Source: Clostridia bacterium (lineage in GTDB: Bacteria > Bacillota > Clostridia > Oscillospirales > Acutalibacteraceae). Taken from it: DNA of 39,107 nucleotides. The notes under the pieces were generated by a model that saw nothing but the letters and a program-made list of their open reading frames with translations, ran no database searches and was not told the DNA's origin. This document shows positions 16,374 through 24,641 of the stretch, piece by piece. The number at the start of each line of letters is the position of its first letter. The stretch's first letter is position 1. The translations under genes and the position numbers were made by a program. Where the stretch lies: positions 1 through 39,107 of the forward strand of contig JAFYLQ010000010.1 of assembly GCA_017550105.1 (NCBI GenBank), given 5' to 3'.

Positions 16374-16508
16374 ATGAAAAGAACTTATCAGCCCAAAAAA
16401 AGACACAGAAAGATGGAACACGGTTTCCGTAAAAGAATGGCAGACAGAAACGGCCGCAAGGTGCTTGCTCGTCGTCGTAAAAAAGGCAGAAAGCAGCTCA
16501 CATACTAA
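16374..16508 (+). CDS. rpmH: 50S ribosomal protein L34
   Basis: A 44-residue highly basic protein ([20 protein letters not shown] at the start, [13 protein letters not shown] at the end), full length for L34, which sits in the 50S core. It begins at ATG 16374 after TGGAG. It starts the conserved rpmH-rnpA-yidD-yidC-khpB string usually found beside the replication origin. dnaA is not upstream here. Confidence 0.97.
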   Translation: MKRTYQPKKRHRKMEHGFRKRMADRNGRKVLARRRKKGRKQLTY

Positions 16509-16548
16509 GATTTTTTGACTGTCGGGTTAACACCCGAAGGAGAATAAT

Positions 16549-16902
16549 GTGTCAGACTTCGTCACGCTGAAAAGCAATTCCGATTTTCGTCGGTTATATA
16601 ATAGGGGCAAAACAGTTACTGATCCTGCGTTGGTTGTTTATTACTCAAAGAACCACGCGGGAATTTGCCGTATTGGTATAACTACGAGCAAAAAAATAGG
16701 CAATGCCGTTGAACGTAACCGTTCCAGAAGGCTCCTCAGGGAGGCATTCAGGAGCGTTTGTAGTGATGTTTCACCCTGCTACGATATTGTTATTGTGGCA
16801 CGTTCTAAGACGAAGTATGTCAAAAGCACCCGTCTTGCCGAAATAATGCACAGGATTTTTGAGGAAAAGGGTATGCTTAAAGGCGAGAGTGAAAGCTTAT
16901 GA
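16549..16902 (+). CDS. rnpA: Ribonuclease P protein component
   Basis: Protein subunit (117 residues) that helps the RNase P RNA recognise precursor tRNA. The RNR motif [18 protein letters not shown] (about 53-70) and the N-terminal [14 protein letters not shown] are typical. The start is GTG 16549. An ATG at 16547 in another frame closes after seven codons, so the GTG with AAGGAG (16537-16542) is the real start. A small hairpin CGGGT-TAAC-ACCCG (16523-16536) directly abuts the ribosome site and could tune translation. It overlaps yidD by ATGA. Confidence 0.96.
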   Translation: MSDFVTLKSNSDFRRLYNRGKTVTDPALVVYYSKNHAGICRIGITTSKKIGNAVERNRSRRLLREAFRSVCSDVSPCYDIVIVARSKTKYVKSTRLAEIMHRIFEEKGMLKGESESL

Positions 16903-17141
16903 AAAAGGCTTTAATTGCAGTCATAAGGTTTTACCAACGTCGCATTTCACCACTTTTTCCGCCCCGATGCCGTTATTATCCCACTTGCTCCCAATATGCG
17001 GTGCAATGTCTTGAGGTTCACGGATTAATAAAAGGCTCAATTCTGGCAATTTTAAGACTGATGCGTTGTAATATTTTCTTTCCCGGTGGCGTTGACCCAG
17101 TACCCCCAAAGAAGGAGAAAAACAACTCTCCCAAAAAATGA
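16899..17141 (+). CDS. yidD: Membrane protein insertion efficiency factor YidD
   Basis: An 80-residue membrane-associated protein. The signature [32 protein letters not shown] and the later [13 protein letters not shown] match the YidD family, which assists insertion by YidC. It shares four bases with rnpA and lies 15 bases upstream of yidC, as in most bacteria. The terminal Lys/Asn-rich tail is unremarkable. Confidence 0.96.
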   Translation: MKKALIAVIRFYQRRISPLFPPRCRYYPTCSQYAVQCLEVHGLIKGSILAILRLMRCNIFFPGGVDPVPPKKEKNNSPKK

Positions 17142-17156
17142 AAGGAATAAAATCCT

Positions 17157-18122
17157 ATGAGAGAAATACTCGCAACACCCTTCGGTTGGGCACTCAGCGG
17201 TTTATATAACCTTTTCAACCAGATTGGCGTTGACACGTTCAGTTATATCTTAGCAATTGTGTTAATTACAGTTTTTGTTAAGCTTGTACTTTTACCCGCG
17301 TCAGTCAGCCAACAGAAGAATAGTGCTAAACAGGTACGCCTTAATACTAAGGTAAATAAGATTAAGCAAAAATATGCAGGCAATCAGCAGAAAATTCAGG
17401 AGGAAACTCAGGCACTTTATCAGCGTGAAGGCTTTGGTGCGGCAAATATGGGTTGCCTTCCCTTAATGGCACAGTTGATTGTTATGATGGGTCTTTACGG
17501 TGTTATTTACGCACCCGTTACCCACGTTTTACAGTTCAGCAAGGATAAAATTGAGATTTTAAAAACTGCGTTAAACATCACTGTTGATTCAAAAAGCAAG
17601 AGCTCAAACGGTGTAGAATTTGAAATTCTCGGTAAAATTGAAGAGGGTATGGCAGCAATCAAGGGTATTGATGCTTCCGAAATGGCAGAGTTAGTTCAGC
17701 TTAAGGACAACTTTGTGTTAAATATCGGTAATCTTGAGCTTAACTTATTGGATAAGCCCGAGTATAAAGAGCCCTCAATTCTCTGGGCTATTCCGATTCT
17801 TGCATTCCTTACTGCTATGATGTCATCAGTATTTATGTACTTTAAACAGCGTAAGCAGAATCCTCAGATGGCAAATAACCCCACTATGGGTTGTATGACA
17901 TTTATGTCACCTGTTATGTCATTGATATTTACGTTTATGTTCCCTGCAGGTGTAGGTGTTTATTGGATTATTTCAAATATTTTCGCATTTGTTCAGCAGG
18001 TATTCCTTACCTATTTCTACAGTCCCAAAAAGGTTATTGCTCAGCAGATGGTTGATGAAACTGTTGTCAGACGTTCAAAAGAAAATAACACAAAACGTCG
18101 CGTTGATATTGAGAAGAAATAA
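17157..18122 (+). CDS. yidC: Membrane protein insertase YidC/Oxa1
   Basis: A 321-residue integral protein that inserts and folds inner-membrane proteins, alone or with Sec. There are about five membrane helices. The first (YILAIVLITVFVKLVLLPAS) contains the conserved groove arginine region, followed by a charged loop of QQ/K-rich helices (NKIKQKYAGNQQKIQEETQALYQREG), then LPLMAQLIVMMGLYGVIY and the terminal pair (FMSPVMSLIFTFMFPAGVGVYW). The basic tail is typical. It lacks the lipoprotein signal seen in Bacillus homologues. A loop of about 70 residues (about 125-200) between helices is longer than in Bacillus SpoIIIJ and is characteristic of Oscillospirales. The khpB gene follows after 12 bases. 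Confidence 0.96.
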   Translation: MREILATPFGWALSGLYNLFNQIGVDTFSYILAIVLITVFVKLVLLPASVSQQKNSAKQVRLNTKVNKIKQKYAGNQQKIQEETQALYQREGFGAANMGCLPLMAQLIVMMGLYGVIYAPVTHVLQFSKDKIEILKTALNITVDSKSKSSNGVEFEILGKIEEGMAAIKGIDASEMAELVQLKDNFVLNIGNLELNLLDKPEYKEPSILWAIPILAFLTAMMSSVFMYFKQRKQNPQMANNPTMGCMTFMSPVMSLIFTFMFPAGVGVYWIISNIFAFVQQVFLTYFYSPKKVIAQQMVDETVVRRSKENNTKRRVDIEKK

Positions 18123-18134
18123 AGGTGTATTAAT

Positions 18135-19127
18135 ATGATAAAAGAAGCAATAGGCGTTGCGCCTACTATTGAAGAAGCCAGAAAAATGGCTATCGACAAT
18201 TTACATGCACCTATTGATGCAGATGTAAAAGTCGAAATCGTTACCTTCCCCAAAAAGAAAATTCTTGGTCTTTTCGGTGGTGCAGATGCTCAGGTTAAGG
18301 CATCTTATGATGACGGAGTTAAGGAAGCACCCGTAAAAGAAGTAAAGAAGGAACAGGCTCCCAAGAAAAAGGCAGAGTCAAAGCCTCAGGCTAAAAAGGA
18401 TGCTCCTAAAAAGGAGGCTAAAAAAGACGCTCCTAAAAAGGAAGCAAAGAAGGAAGCTCCCAAGAAGGAGAAGGCTCCCGAGGTTGACCTTTCAAATATC
18501 GAAGCAAAGCAGACTCCTGCAACTGAATACCTTAAGTCAATTCTTAATGGTATGGGCTTCAAAGACGTAACAGTTACCGCTAAGGAAACTGCCGAAGATA
18601 TTTACTTCGAAATCGTAAGTGAAGAGGATTACGGCAATATTATCGGCAGACGCGGTGAAACACTTGATGCTTTACAGTATCTTACAAGACTTTTTGTTAA
18701 CCGTTCTGAGGATAACAATAAGCGTGTTGCCCTTAACGTTGGTGATTACAGAAAACGCCGTGAAGAAACTCTCAGAGGTCTTGCAAAGCGTCAGGCTTCT
18801 AAGGTTGCAAAGTACGGCAGAAGCTCAGCTCTTGAGCCTATGAATCCCTACGAGCGTAGAATTATCCACACCGCAATTCAGGAAATTGAAGGCGTAACCT
18901 CACATTCAGTAGGTGAAGGTGACAGACGCCGTGTGGTTATTACTCCCGAAGGCGGCGAGAAACGCGGTAACTACAGAAACGACCGTCGCGGTAATCGTGA
19001 AAGACGTGCTCCCTATGTTCCCGAAACTCCCAAGGAGCCCCGCGAAAAGAAAATTGATGCCGCTTCATCATCACTTTACGGCAAAATTCAGCCCAAAAAG
19101 AAGGTTGAAGATAAGGTAGAAGAATAA
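18135..19127 (+). CDS. khpB: RNA-binding protein KhpB (Jag/EloR)
   Basis: A 330-residue RNA-binding protein linked to cell elongation and division, usually acting with KhpA. Order of parts: Jag_N (1-60, VAPTIEEARKMAIDNL), a Lys/Ala/Pro-rich linker (about 65-115) of repeated DAPKKEAKK units, a type II KH domain with GRRG (about 130-200), an R3H domain (YERRIIHTAIQEIEGVTSHSVGEGD, about 237-265) and an Arg/Asn-rich tail. The linker repeats may expand or contract between strains. Ribosome site AAAGGTG. It follows yidC, as in most Firmicutes. The next gene, however, is thrS and not mnmE/mnmG. Confidence 0.94.
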   Translation: MIKEAIGVAPTIEEARKMAIDNLHAPIDADVKVEIVTFPKKKILGLFGGADAQVKASYDDGVKEAPVKEVKKEQAPKKKAESKPQAKKDAPKKEAKKDAPKKEAKKEAPKKEKAPEVDLSNIEAKQTPATEYLKSILNGMGFKDVTVTAKETAEDIYFEIVSEEDYGNIIGRRGETLDALQYLTRLFVNRSEDNNKRVALNVGDYRKRREETLRGLAKRQASKVAKYGRSSALEPMNPYERRIIHTAIQEIEGVTSHSVGEGDRRRVVITPEGGEKRGNYRNDRRGNRERRAPYVPETPKEPREKKIDAASSSLYGKIQPKKKVEDKVEE

Positions 19128-19132
19128 TCCTG

Positions 19133-19161
19133 TTGACAATTTTTCGTAACAGTATTATCAT
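19133..19161 (+). promoter_or_regulatory. thrS promoter
   Basis: Consensus TTGACA, 17-base spacer, TATCAT, starting 5 bases after the khpB stop codon and leading into the T-box leader. Confidence 0.8.
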
Positions 19162-19167
19162 TAAGTA

Positions 19168-19422
19168 AATACTACTAAATCCCAGACGGAGAAATTAAGG
19201 ATTTTACCTTTTTCAGAGAGGCGTCGGTTGGTGCAAGACGTCAAAGGTGTTTCCCCAAGACCACTCCCGAGTGCGACACGAAGCGTAAGATAAGTGTTGC
19301 CGTGTGAGCCGCGTTAAGGCTTCTCGAGTGATGTAGCCCTTTTATGAGGTTGCATAATTTGGGTGGAACCGTGGAGTTAATAAGACTTCATCCCATTTTT
19401 AGTGGGATGAAGTCTGTTTTTT
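19168..19422 (+). promoter_or_regulatory. T-box riboswitch of thrS (threonine)
   Basis: The leader senses uncharged tRNA-Thr. Seen: stem I with an AGAGAG bulge and the GGTTGGTGCAAG apical motif (about 19215-19236), a likely specifier ACC at 19260-19262, the T-box GGGTGGAACCGTGG (19361-19374) and a 13-bp terminator AGACTTCATCCCA/TGGGATGAAGTCT plus T-run (19383-19422). TGGA in the bulge would pair with an ACCU end, as expected for tRNA-Thr with discriminator U. The antiterminator uses the CCC of the terminator's left arm, so the two folds exclude each other. This leader fills most of the 334-base gap before thrS. Confidence 0.95.
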
Positions 19423-19461
19423 ATTAATTAAGTAAATACACTTTATGAAAGGATGATATAA

Positions 19462-21402
19462 ATGGTAAAGATTAAACTTCGTGACGACGTAAGAGAGTAC
19501 GAAAACGGCGTAACACCTATTGATGTTTGTAAGGATATCAGTATGGGTCTTTTCAGAAATCTTTGTGCTTGTCTTATAAATGGTGAGAGTGCAGATATCC
19601 GCACCCCCATTAACGAGGATTGTGAGCTTGAATTCCTCACCTTTGAAAGTGAAGAGGGTAAGCATGCATTCTGGCACACCGCATCCCATATTCTTGCTCA
19701 GGCAGTTAAACGCCTTTATCCCGAGGCTAAGCTTGCAATAGGTCCTGCTATTGATAACGGCTTCTATTACGATATTGATTGCGAAACTTCATTCACACCC
19801 GAGCTTCTTACAAAAATCGAAGCAGAAATGAAGAAAATTGTTAAAGAAGACCTTGCTCTTGAAAGATTCCAGATGGAGCCTCAGGCTGCTATCGAAGAGA
19901 TGAAGGCTAAGGGTGAAATCTACAAGGTTGAGCTTATTGAAGAGCATGCAGGTAAAAACGAGCCCATCAGCTTCTACAAGCAGGGCGAATTTACCGATGT
20001 TTGTGCAGGTCCCCACATTCCCTCAACAGGCAGAGTCAAAGCATTTAAGCTTACTGCTTGCACAGGTGCATACTGGCGCGGTGACCAGAACAACAAGATG
20101 CTTCAGCGTATTTATGGTACTGCATTCCCCAAGAATGCAGAGCTCGAAGAACATCTGCAGAGGGTTGAAGAGGCTAAAAAGCGTGACCACAACAAGCTTG
20201 GTCGTGAGCTTGAAATCTTTACAACTGTTGATACAATCGGTCAGGGTCTTCCCATACTTCTTCCCAAGGGTACGTTTATTGTTCAGACACTTCAGCGCTT
20301 TGTTGAAGATGAAGAAGCAAAAAGAGGCTGGGTACGTACAAAAACTCCCCTTATGGCTAAGAGTGACCTTTACAAAATTTCAGGTCATTGGGATCACTAC
20401 AAGGACGGTATGTTCGTTTTAGGTGACGAGGAAAAGGATGACGAGGTATTTGCACTTCGTCCTATGACCTGCCCCTTCCAGTATCAGGCATACCTTAACA
20501 GAGCACGTTCTTATCGTGACCTTCCTATGCGACTTGCTGAAACCTCAACTCTTTTCAGAAACGAGTCATCGGGTGAAATGCACGGTCTTATCCGTGTTCG
20601 TCAGTTCACAATCTCTGAGGGTCACCTTATGTGCCTTCCTGAGCAGCTTGCCGATGAATTCAAGCGTTGTCTTGACCTTTGCATCTTTATGCTTAAAACT
20701 CTTGGTCTTTACGAGGACGTTTCATACCGCTTCTCACAGTGGGATCCCGAGGATACCGAAAAATACATCGGCACAAAGGAGCAGTGGGATGAGGCTCAGG
20801 GCGTTATGAAGGAGATTCTTGACGATATCGGTCTTGCTTACAAGGTTGGTGTTGGTGAGGCTGCTTTCTACGGTCCCAAGCTTGATATTCAGATTAAGAA
20901 CGTTTACGGTAAAGAGGATACTCTTATTACTATCCAGATTGACCAGATGCTTGCTGAAAAGTTTGGTATGGAATACGTTGACCGTGACGGCACAAAGAAG
21001 AATCCCTACATCATTCACAGAACTTCCATCGGTTGCTATGAAAGAACACTTGCTCTTCTTATTGAAAAATACGCAGGTGCCTTCCCCTTGTGGCTTGCGC
21101 CCGAGCAGTTCCGTATTCTTCCCATTTCCGAAAGACATCATGATGCATGCTTCGAGCTTAAAAACAAGCTTGAGGAAAAGGGCTTCCGTGTAACTGTTGA
21201 CGACAGATCCGAAAAAACAGGCTACAAAATCCGTGAAGCACAGCTTCAGAAAATTCCCTATATGCTTGTTCTTGGTGACAAGGAAATCGAAAACGGCGAG
21301 GTTGCAGTACGTGCAAGAAAAGCCGGTGATATGGGCACAATGAGTGTTGATGCATTCATTGAAATGGCTCAGAAGGAAGTTGACGATAAGGTTATCAACT
21401 AA
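19462..21402 (+). CDS. thrS: Threonyl-tRNA synthetase
   Basis: Class II synthetase that charges tRNA-Thr, 646 residues, full length. Parts in order: TGS domain (1-60), editing/SAD domain with HTASH (about 73) and the C-terminal Cys of its zinc-like set (CAGPHIP, about 182), catalytic core with the zinc Cys in LRPMTCPFQYQ and motif 2 FRNESSGEMHGLIRVRQF, motif 3 (HRTSIGCYERTLALLIE), and the anticodon-binding domain. Ribosome site GAAAGGATG. Controlled by the upstream T-box. It shares a two-way terminator with the convergent copA. Confidence 0.98.
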   Translation: MVKIKLRDDVREYENGVTPIDVCKDISMGLFRNLCACLINGESADIRTPINEDCELEFLTFESEEGKHAFWHTASHILAQAVKRLYPEAKLAIGPAIDNGFYYDIDCETSFTPELLTKIEAEMKKIVKEDLALERFQMEPQAAIEEMKAKGEIYKVELIEEHAGKNEPISFYKQGEFTDVCAGPHIPSTGRVKAFKLTACTGAYWRGDQNNKMLQRIYGTAFPKNAELEEHLQRVEEAKKRDHNKLGRELEIFTTVDTIGQGLPILLPKGTFIVQTLQRFVEDEEAKRGWVRTKTPLMAKSDLYKISGHWDHYKDGMFVLGDEEKDDEVFALRPMTCPFQYQAYLNRARSYRDLPMRLAETSTLFRNESSGEMHGLIRVRQFTISEGHLMCLPEQLADEFKRCLDLCIFMLKTLGLYEDVSYRFSQWDPEDTEKYIGTKEQWDEAQGVMKEILDDIGLAYKVGVGEAAFYGPKLDIQIKNVYGKEDTLITIQIDQMLAEKFGMEYVDRDGTKKNPYIIHRTSIGCYERTLALLIEKYAGAFPLWLAPEQFRILPISERHHDACFELKNKLEEKGFRVTVDDRSEKTGYKIREAQLQKIPYMLVLGDKEIENGEVAVRARKAGDMGTMSVDAFIEMAQKEVDDKVIN

Positions 21403-21411
21403 AATAAAAAA

Positions 21412-21445
21412 GGCAGTTGAGATAATCTCAACTGCCCTTTGCTTT
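21412..21445. terminator. Bidirectional terminator between thrS and copA
   Basis: 11-bp perfect stem GGCAGTTGAGA / TCTCAACTGCC, loop TAA. An A-run lies on the left (T-run for the reverse strand) and T-rich sequence on the right. It serves the two convergent genes. Confidence 0.9.
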
Positions 21446-21649
21446 TTATATACTTGCCTCGTAGCCTTCGTCTACAATGGCTTTAATTAAAATATCATTT
21501 GCCACATCTTTTGTAAGTGTAATAGTTGCAATGTTTTCCTCGTGGCTTGCGGTGGCGTTTTCAACCCCCTCAATTGCCATAAGGGCTTTTACAACGTGGG
21601 CTTCACATCTTGGGCACATCATACCTTCGACTTTAATTGTTTTTTCCAT
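21446..21649 (-). CDS. Possible internal translation product: CopZ-like copper chaperone from within copA
   Basis: An in-frame ATG at codon 782 of copA is preceded by GGAGG at complement 21658-21662, eight bases from the ATG, an ideal ribosome site. The product would be 67 residues, MEKTIKVEGMMCPRCEAHVV onward, the size and sequence start of a free-standing CopZ. This suggests either a former copA-copZ operon that lost the stop codon or deliberate dual output of pump and chaperone. Seen: the SD and ATG. Known: CopZ delivers Cu(I) to CopA. Inferred: that the internal start is used. Confidence 0.5.
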   Translation of the reverse strand: MEKTIKVEGMMCPRCEAHVVKALMAIEGVENATASHEENIATITLTKDVANDILIKAIVDEGYEASI

Positions 21650-23992
21650 ATTTACGTCCTCCGTTTTAGTTGATTCAGTCTGTTCTGAGTCAACATTTTT
21701 ATTTTCATCATTAATTAACTTTGATTTAAAAAACTTTAATCTTAAAGCATTTGTAACAACCGAAACCGAGCTTAAGCTCATAGCCGCCGAGCCAATCATC
21801 GGTGTGAGCTTTAAGCCCCACAAGGGGAAAAGCACACCTGCCGCAAGGGGAATGCCGAGACAGTTGTAGAAAAAAGCCCAGAATAAATTCATTTTTATGT
21901 TTCGCATAACCGCAAGGCTAAGCTCCGTAGCCTTAAGGGCATCTTCGAGGGAATTGTTAATAAGCACAATGTCCGCACAGTCTATGGCTATATCCGACCC
22001 CGCACCTATTGCTATGCCTATATTGGCAGTTGTTAAGGCAGGGGCGTCGTTAATGCCGTCACCAATAAAAACAACCCGTTCGCCGTTTTGTTGTAAAAGG
22101 CGGATTTCTTTTTCTTTATCCGCAGGCAATAAATCCGAAATTACAACGTCTATGCCTGTATTTTTACCCACAAAATCTGCGGCACCCTTGTTGTCGCCTG
22201 TTAGCATAACTGTCTTTTTACGAAGCCTCTTGAAGCCCTCAATGGCATTCATGCTGTCCTCACGTATGGTGTCAGAAAGGGCAATGATACCGATTATATT
22301 ATTGTTTTTTGCAAAAATAAGCGGGGTTTTACCCTGTGATGACAGTGAATTAAGCTGACTATCAAGGGCAGTACAATCAATGTCTTGCTCAGTTAAAAAA
22401 CGTTTGTTACCTGCAATGAATTTGTCTTTTTCGATTGTTGCACTAACACCCTTTCCCTGAAAGGCGTTGAAATCTGAGGCTTCGGGAATGGTAAGCTTTA
22501 GTTCCTCGGCGTGTTTTCGTACTGCTTCACCAAGGGGATGCTCACTTCCCGTTTCAATTGCACCGCAAAGGGCAATAAAATCATTTTTGGAAAGAGGTTT
22601 ATCTATAACGATGACGTCACTTACACTCATTTGACCGCTTGTAAGAGTGCCTGTTTTATCAAAAACAATAGTGGTGGCTTTGCCGAGGGCTTCAAGGGCT
22701 TCGGCAGATTTAATAAGTATGCCGTTTTCGGCGGCTTTGCCCGTACCCACCATAATTGCAACAGGGGTTGCAAGACCCAAAGCACAGGGGCATGAAATAA
22801 CCAGAACGGTAATGGCAAAGGAAAGGGCTGCTTCAAAATCCTTGCCGAAAACAAGCCATAAAATGAAGGTAACGAGAGAAATTCCCATAACTACGGGAAC
22901 GAATACAGAGCTTACCTTATCTGCAAGTCGGGCAATGGGGGCTTTTGATGAAGATGCATTTTCCACAAGCCTTATAATTTGCGAAATGGTTGTGTTTTCA
23001 CCCACCTTGGAGGCGGTCATATAAAAGGTTCCGCTTTTGTTGAGTGTTGCGGAAATAACCGTGTCACCCTTGGATTTTTCAACAGGTAGGCTTTCACCCG
23101 TAACGGCGGACTGGTCAACCGAGCCGTAGCCCTTTGTAACAATGCCGTCAACGGCAATTCTTTCACCGGGACGGATAATAATTTCATCACCGATTACAAT
23201 ATCCTCGGCTTCGATGGTGATTTCCTTGCCGTTTCTTATAACGTTAGCGGTTTTGGGCGACAAATCCACCAATTTACCAAGGGCATCACCCGTTTTGCTT
23301 TTAGAACGGCTTTCGAGGAATTTGCCAACGGTAACCAAAGTAAGAATCATTGCACTTGATTCAAAATAAAGCTGGTGTGAATAATGATGTAACTCTTCGG
23401 TGTTGCCTTCGAGCGTTGCTTTAATCATCATAATTACCGCAAAAATGCCGTATAAAAAGGCGGCAGAGGAGCCGAGGGCTACAAGGGTGTCCATATTAGT
23501 GGCACGTTTAACAAGCCCTTTAAAGCCCGAAATAAAGAATTTGCGGTTGATTATAAGCACGGGCGTTGCAAGAAGCAATTGAAGAATGCTGTTTATAAGA
23601 GGGTAATCAGTAATAAACGAGGGGAGGGGAAGCCCTACCATATTCCCCATAGCAATATACATAAGAAAAGCAAGAATAATTACAGAGCTGATAAGTCGCT
23701 TTTTCATATTGCGAACTTCTTTTAGCTCAATTTCTTTTCGTTCCTGCCATTGAGATTTTAACGAAGTGTTTTTGTTTTCGTCAAAAAGCTTTATACCGTA
23801 GCCGATATTATTAACGGCATTTATTATGTTATTTTCGTTTGTAACGTTTTCGTCGAAGGTGGCGGTTAATTGTCCTGAAAGTAAGTTTACCTCTGCAGAT
23901 GTAACCCCGTTTGTTTTAAGGGCGGCTTTTGTTACGTTAGCCTGACAAGCGGCGCAGGTCATACCCGTGACCTGAAATTTACACGTTTTCAA
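21446..23992 (-). CDS. copA: Copper-exporting P-type ATPase with a C-terminal CopZ-like domain
   Basis: An 848-residue pump moving Cu(I) out of the cell. Parts: N-terminal heavy-metal domain with GMTCAACQANV (about 10-20), membrane helices, TGES (about 299), the copper-site CPC in VISCPCALGLATP (about 397), the phosphorylated Asp in FDKTGTLTSG, SEHPLGEAV, GDGINDAPA and the final helices. After a Glu/Thr-rich linker (about 755-780) a second heavy-metal domain (GMMCPRCEAHV) fills 782-848. Start is TTG with AAGGGAG upstream. The C-terminal domain looks like a CopZ chaperone fused in frame and retains its own ribosome site (see the separate entry). A strong promoter lies at 24023-24051. Confidence 0.95.
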   Translation of the reverse strand: MKTCKFQVTGMTCAACQANVTKAALKTNGVTSAEVNLLSGQLTATFDENVTNENNIINAVNNIGYGIKLFDENKNTSLKSQWQERKEIELKEVRNMKKRLISSVIILAFLMYIAMGNMVGLPLPSFITDYPLINSILQLLLATPVLIINRKFFISGFKGLVKRATNMDTLVALGSSAAFLYGIFAVIMMIKATLEGNTEELHHYSHQLYFESSAMILTLVTVGKFLESRSKSKTGDALGKLVDLSPKTANVIRNGKEITIEAEDIVIGDEIIIRPGERIAVDGIVTKGYGSVDQSAVTGESLPVEKSKGDTVISATLNKSGTFYMTASKVGENTTISQIIRLVENASSSKAPIARLADKVSSVFVPVVMGISLVTFILWLVFGKDFEAALSFAITVLVISCPCALGLATPVAIMVGTGKAAENGILIKSAEALEALGKATTIVFDKTGTLTSGQMSVSDVIVIDKPLSKNDFIALCGAIETGSEHPLGEAVRKHAEELKLTIPEASDFNAFQGKGVSATIEKDKFIAGNKRFLTEQDIDCTALDSQLNSLSSQGKTPLIFAKNNNIIGIIALSDTIREDSMNAIEGFKRLRKKTVMLTGDNKGAADFVGKNTGIDVVISDLLPADKEKEIRLLQQNGERVVFIGDGINDAPALTTANIGIAIGAGSDIAIDCADIVLINNSLEDALKATELSLAVMRNIKMNLFWAFFYNCLGIPLAAGVLFPLWGLKLTPMIGSAAMSLSSVSVVTNALRLKFFKSKLINDENKNVDSEQTESTKTEDVNMEKTIKVEGMMCPRCEAHVVKALMAIEGVENATASHEENIATITLTKDVANDILIKAIVDEGYEASI

Positions 23993-24022
23993 AATACCAC
24001 TCCCTTAAAATTTCTTAAATTT

Positions 24023-24051
24023 ATTATATCAGTTTTTGTGTTTTAAATCAA
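24023..24051 (-). promoter_or_regulatory. copA promoter
   Basis: Reverse strand TTGATT, 17-base spacer, TATAAT. The start codon is about 30 bases downstream. Confidence 0.8.
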
Positions 24052-24061
24052 TAAATTGATT
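24046..24061. promoter_or_regulatory. Palindrome between divergent -35 boxes (candidate operator)
   Basis: AATCAAT-AA-ATTGATT overlaps the copA -35 and touches the -35 of the divergent gene. One bound dimer could affect both promoters. It does not match CopY (TACAnnTGTA) or CsoR sites. Confidence 0.45.
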
Positions 24062-24112
24062 GACAAAAGAGATTTTTGTATGATACGATTTCGGTATTAT
24101 TAAATGCCGAAA
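24060..24112 (+). promoter_or_regulatory. Promoter and initial hairpin of the 24126 gene
   Basis: TTGACA (24060-24065), 18-base spacer, TACGAT (24084-24089). An inverted repeat TTTCGGTATT/AATGCCGAAA (one wobble as RNA) follows at 24089-24112, over the expected start of transcription. It could be an operator or a message-stabilising hairpin. Confidence 0.6.
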
Positions 24113-24125
24113 GAGGCGATTTTTT

Positions 24126-24494
24126 ATGGAAAAATATGTAACTGAAGTACTTGCACCAAAGCTTCAGGGTGACGGGGGATGGGTGGAAGTTGTTCCCCAC
24201 GAAGGTGACGCGGTAACGGCTGACATAAACCGTCTCGCTCATCAATATAATACACCTCTTGTAAAAGCGGACTGTCAGTGGAACTTGCCCACATTTGAGC
24301 CTTTGTACTTACAAGCGATAAAACAAAGTGAGGACGGTACAATGACCGTTATAAGGCTTTCGGAGCAGGACGGCAAACGCGGACAGATAAAATTACCCCA
24401 AAAAGTAAAACTCCTCAATATGCTCGAAGATATTGAGGGCGAAACAGATACAATTGAATATAAGCCATTTGAAATTATTACAATTGGTGTATAA
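24126..24494 (+). CDS. Uncharacterised 122-residue protein divergent from copA
   Basis: I do not recognise this family with confidence. It is soluble, with a predicted mix of strands and helices, and has one cysteine (ADCQWNLP). The opening VLAPKLQGDGGWVEVVPHEGDAVTADI recalls the NifU C-terminal domain pattern (LxPxLxxDGGxVEL), but the CxxC cluster ligands are missing, so it cannot be a normal iron-sulfur scaffold. It sits head-to-head with copA, with the promoters only 8 bases apart, which hints at shared control. Ribosome site GAGG. A strong terminator follows. Confidence 0.7.
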   Translation: MEKYVTEVLAPKLQGDGGWVEVVPHEGDAVTADINRLAHQYNTPLVKADCQWNLPTFEPLYLQAIKQSEDGTMTVIRLSEQDGKRGQIKLPQKVKLLNMLEDIEGETDTIEYKPFEIITIGV

Positions 24495-24497
24495 GAA

Positions 24498-24537
24498 AAA
24501 TTCACTTGCCTCAAGTCGAGGTAAGTGAATTTTTTTA
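24498..24537 (+). terminator. Terminator of the 24126 gene
   Basis: 15-bp stem AAATTCACTTGCCTC / GAGGTAAGTGAATTT with one wobble, 5-base loop, seven T. Confidence 0.92.
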
Positions 24538-24553
24538 GTTCTAAAAAATTTTA

Positions 24554-24577
24554 TGTCAAAAACTGCTTGTTTTGACA
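24554..24577. repeat. Inverted repeat TGTCAAAA-8-TTTTGACA
   Basis: Perfect 8-bp arms around ACTGCTTG. On the reverse strand it is followed by TAAAATTTTTT, so it could end the XRE transcript. On the forward strand it could be an operator. Nothing else is clear in 24538-24641. An 18-codon open frame at 24602 with a fair ribosome site is too short to call. Confidence 0.5.
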
Positions 24578-24641
24578 CTATATAACAGAGAGTGAATTGA
24601 AATGAGTAAAAAAACAGAAAAAGGGGCGTTGAAAATGATTT

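Noticed and set aside
18862-18870. Perfect DnaA box TTATCCACA
   Set aside because: Single copy inside the conserved R3H coding region of khpB; no cluster or A/T-rich unwinding region, so not an origin.
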